Positions 5,328 through 5,737 of a stretch of DNA of 5,737 nucleotides are shown one piece after another. Source of the DNA: an uncultured Eubacteriales bacterium (GTDB lineage Bacteria; Bacillota_A; Clostridia; Oscillospirales; Oscillospiraceae); the NCBI GenBank assembly GCA_949747935.1, contig CATKHE010000083.1, forward strand, positions 1-5,737, read 5' to 3'. The notes under the pieces were generated by a model, which was given only the letters and a program-made list of their open reading frames with translations, made no database searches and was not told where the DNA came from. Position numbers and translations under genes: made by a program. Numbering within the stretch: the first letter of the stretch is position 1; every line of letters begins with the position of its first letter.

Positions 5328-5737
5328 CTACAGGGTCTCCTCCACCATGGCCCACACCTGCTCCGCCGTCAGGCCGTCGCAGCGGTAGGACACCACCGTC
5401 CCGTCGGGGTGGAGCACGTCGAAGGAGTAGGTCAGCCCGCCGGTGTCGTGCTCCCGCCCCCGGGCCTCCACGATGGACAGGGACATGTCCTCCGCCCGGA
5501 AGGCGGGGGAGTTCACCGTCTCCCGGTGCTCCTCGGGCACGCTGTCGCACCAGGGAATCTCATACAGCCGCAGGTCGTAGCTGGCCGGGTTGTCTGGGTC
5601 AACCAGATTACAGGAGTAGTATCCGTCCCGGTAGACGCACACCTCCACGTTGTCATACCCCCGGCTCCAGCGGACAAACAGGTTGTTGCTGCGCCCCTCC
5701 TGATAGCTGAGACGGCCGTAAAACTCCTTGTTCCCGG
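5328..5737 (-). CDS. Hypothetical protein, C-terminal part (5' end outside window)
   Basis: I do not recognise this protein. The minus-strand frame is open from the right edge of the window to TAG at 5330-5328, about 135 residues. A GTG at 5648 lies in this frame but has no reason to be the start, because coding-like sequence (KEFYGRLSYQEGRSNN, then LFVRWSRGYDNVEVCVYRDG) continues upstream without a stop. The visible part looks beta-rich and soluble, with short strands and turns, several Tyr and Trp, four Cys (in EVCVY, YSCNL, PWCDS and YRCDG), and a C-terminal helix AEQVWAMVEETL. No membrane segment is visible. It is oriented with the LCP gene, 124 bp upstream of that gene's start, but the LCP gene has its own promoter. 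No convincing intrinsic terminator follows the stop, so some read-through is possible. Confidence 0.72.
   Translation of the reverse strand, partial: GNKEFYGRLSYQEGRSNNLFVRWSRGYDNVEVCVYRDGYYSCNLVDPDNPASYDLRLYEIPWCDSVPEEHRETVNSPAFRAEDMSLSIVEARGREHDTGGLTYSFDVLHPDGTVVSYRCDGLTAEQVWAMVEETL

Noticed and set aside
5306..5330. Terminator after the minus-strand hypothetical gene
   Set aside because: Only short stems can be formed (for example CGGA with TCCG around nine bases) and no T-run follows directly on the minus strand.
5293..5550. 85-codon minus-strand frame overlapping the hypothetical gene
   Set aside because: Its product is Arg/Gly/Pro-rich and low-complexity, and it overlaps a frame that stays open to the window edge with ordinary amino-acid composition.

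Overview
The window reads as chromosomal sequence from a GC-rich, low-redundancy Bacillota genome, most likely a gut clostridium of the Oscillospiraceae type (Flavonifractor, Lawsonibacter or Pseudoflavonifractor-like). The grounds are strong GGAGG-type ribosome binding sites, GTG and TTG starts, G/C-ending codons, a LytR-CpsA-Psr protein with a basic cytoplasmic tail, and an OmpR/HisKA pair of clostridial style. The genus is inferred from style only, because no marker gene is present. There are no RNA genes, mobile elements or CRISPR arrays.

Plus strand, 1-3979: a unidirectional cluster. It starts with the 3' end of an OmpR/PhoB response regulator whose phosphoacceptor Asp lies upstream of the window. 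Next come an unrecognised 68-residue small protein with its own ribosome binding site, a membrane sensor histidine kinase with a Cache-like outer domain, a membrane-anchored HtrA/DegP-type serine protease with one PDZ domain, and a Nudix hydrolase whose ATG overlaps the protease stop. The cluster ends at a strong intrinsic terminator (3983-4017). The order regulator, kinase, HtrA suggests an envelope-stress or wall-homeostasis circuit in which a surface-quality protease is made together with its sensor. That link is inferred from context and loosely resembles CssRS-HtrA and the WalRK-HtrC neighbourhood of Bacillus.

Minus strand, 4016-5737: facing the cluster is a LytR-CpsA-Psr (LCP) family glycopolymer transferase. 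Its stop codon lies inside the T-tract of the shared convergent terminator. It has a readable promoter (TTGCCG, 17 bp, TATACT), and the spacer of that promoter is almost filled by a perfect 10-bp tandem repeat. Upstream of it, running in from the right edge on the same strand, is the 3' part of an unrecognised protein gene. The AT-rich gap between them carries a 7-bp inverted repeat.

Most of the window is conventional. The parts worth a second look are the small protein between regulator and kinase, the altered G1 box of the kinase, the repeat inside the LCP promoter, and the duplicated basic motif in the LCP cytoplasmic tail. I see no clear evidence for a wholly new multi-gene system.
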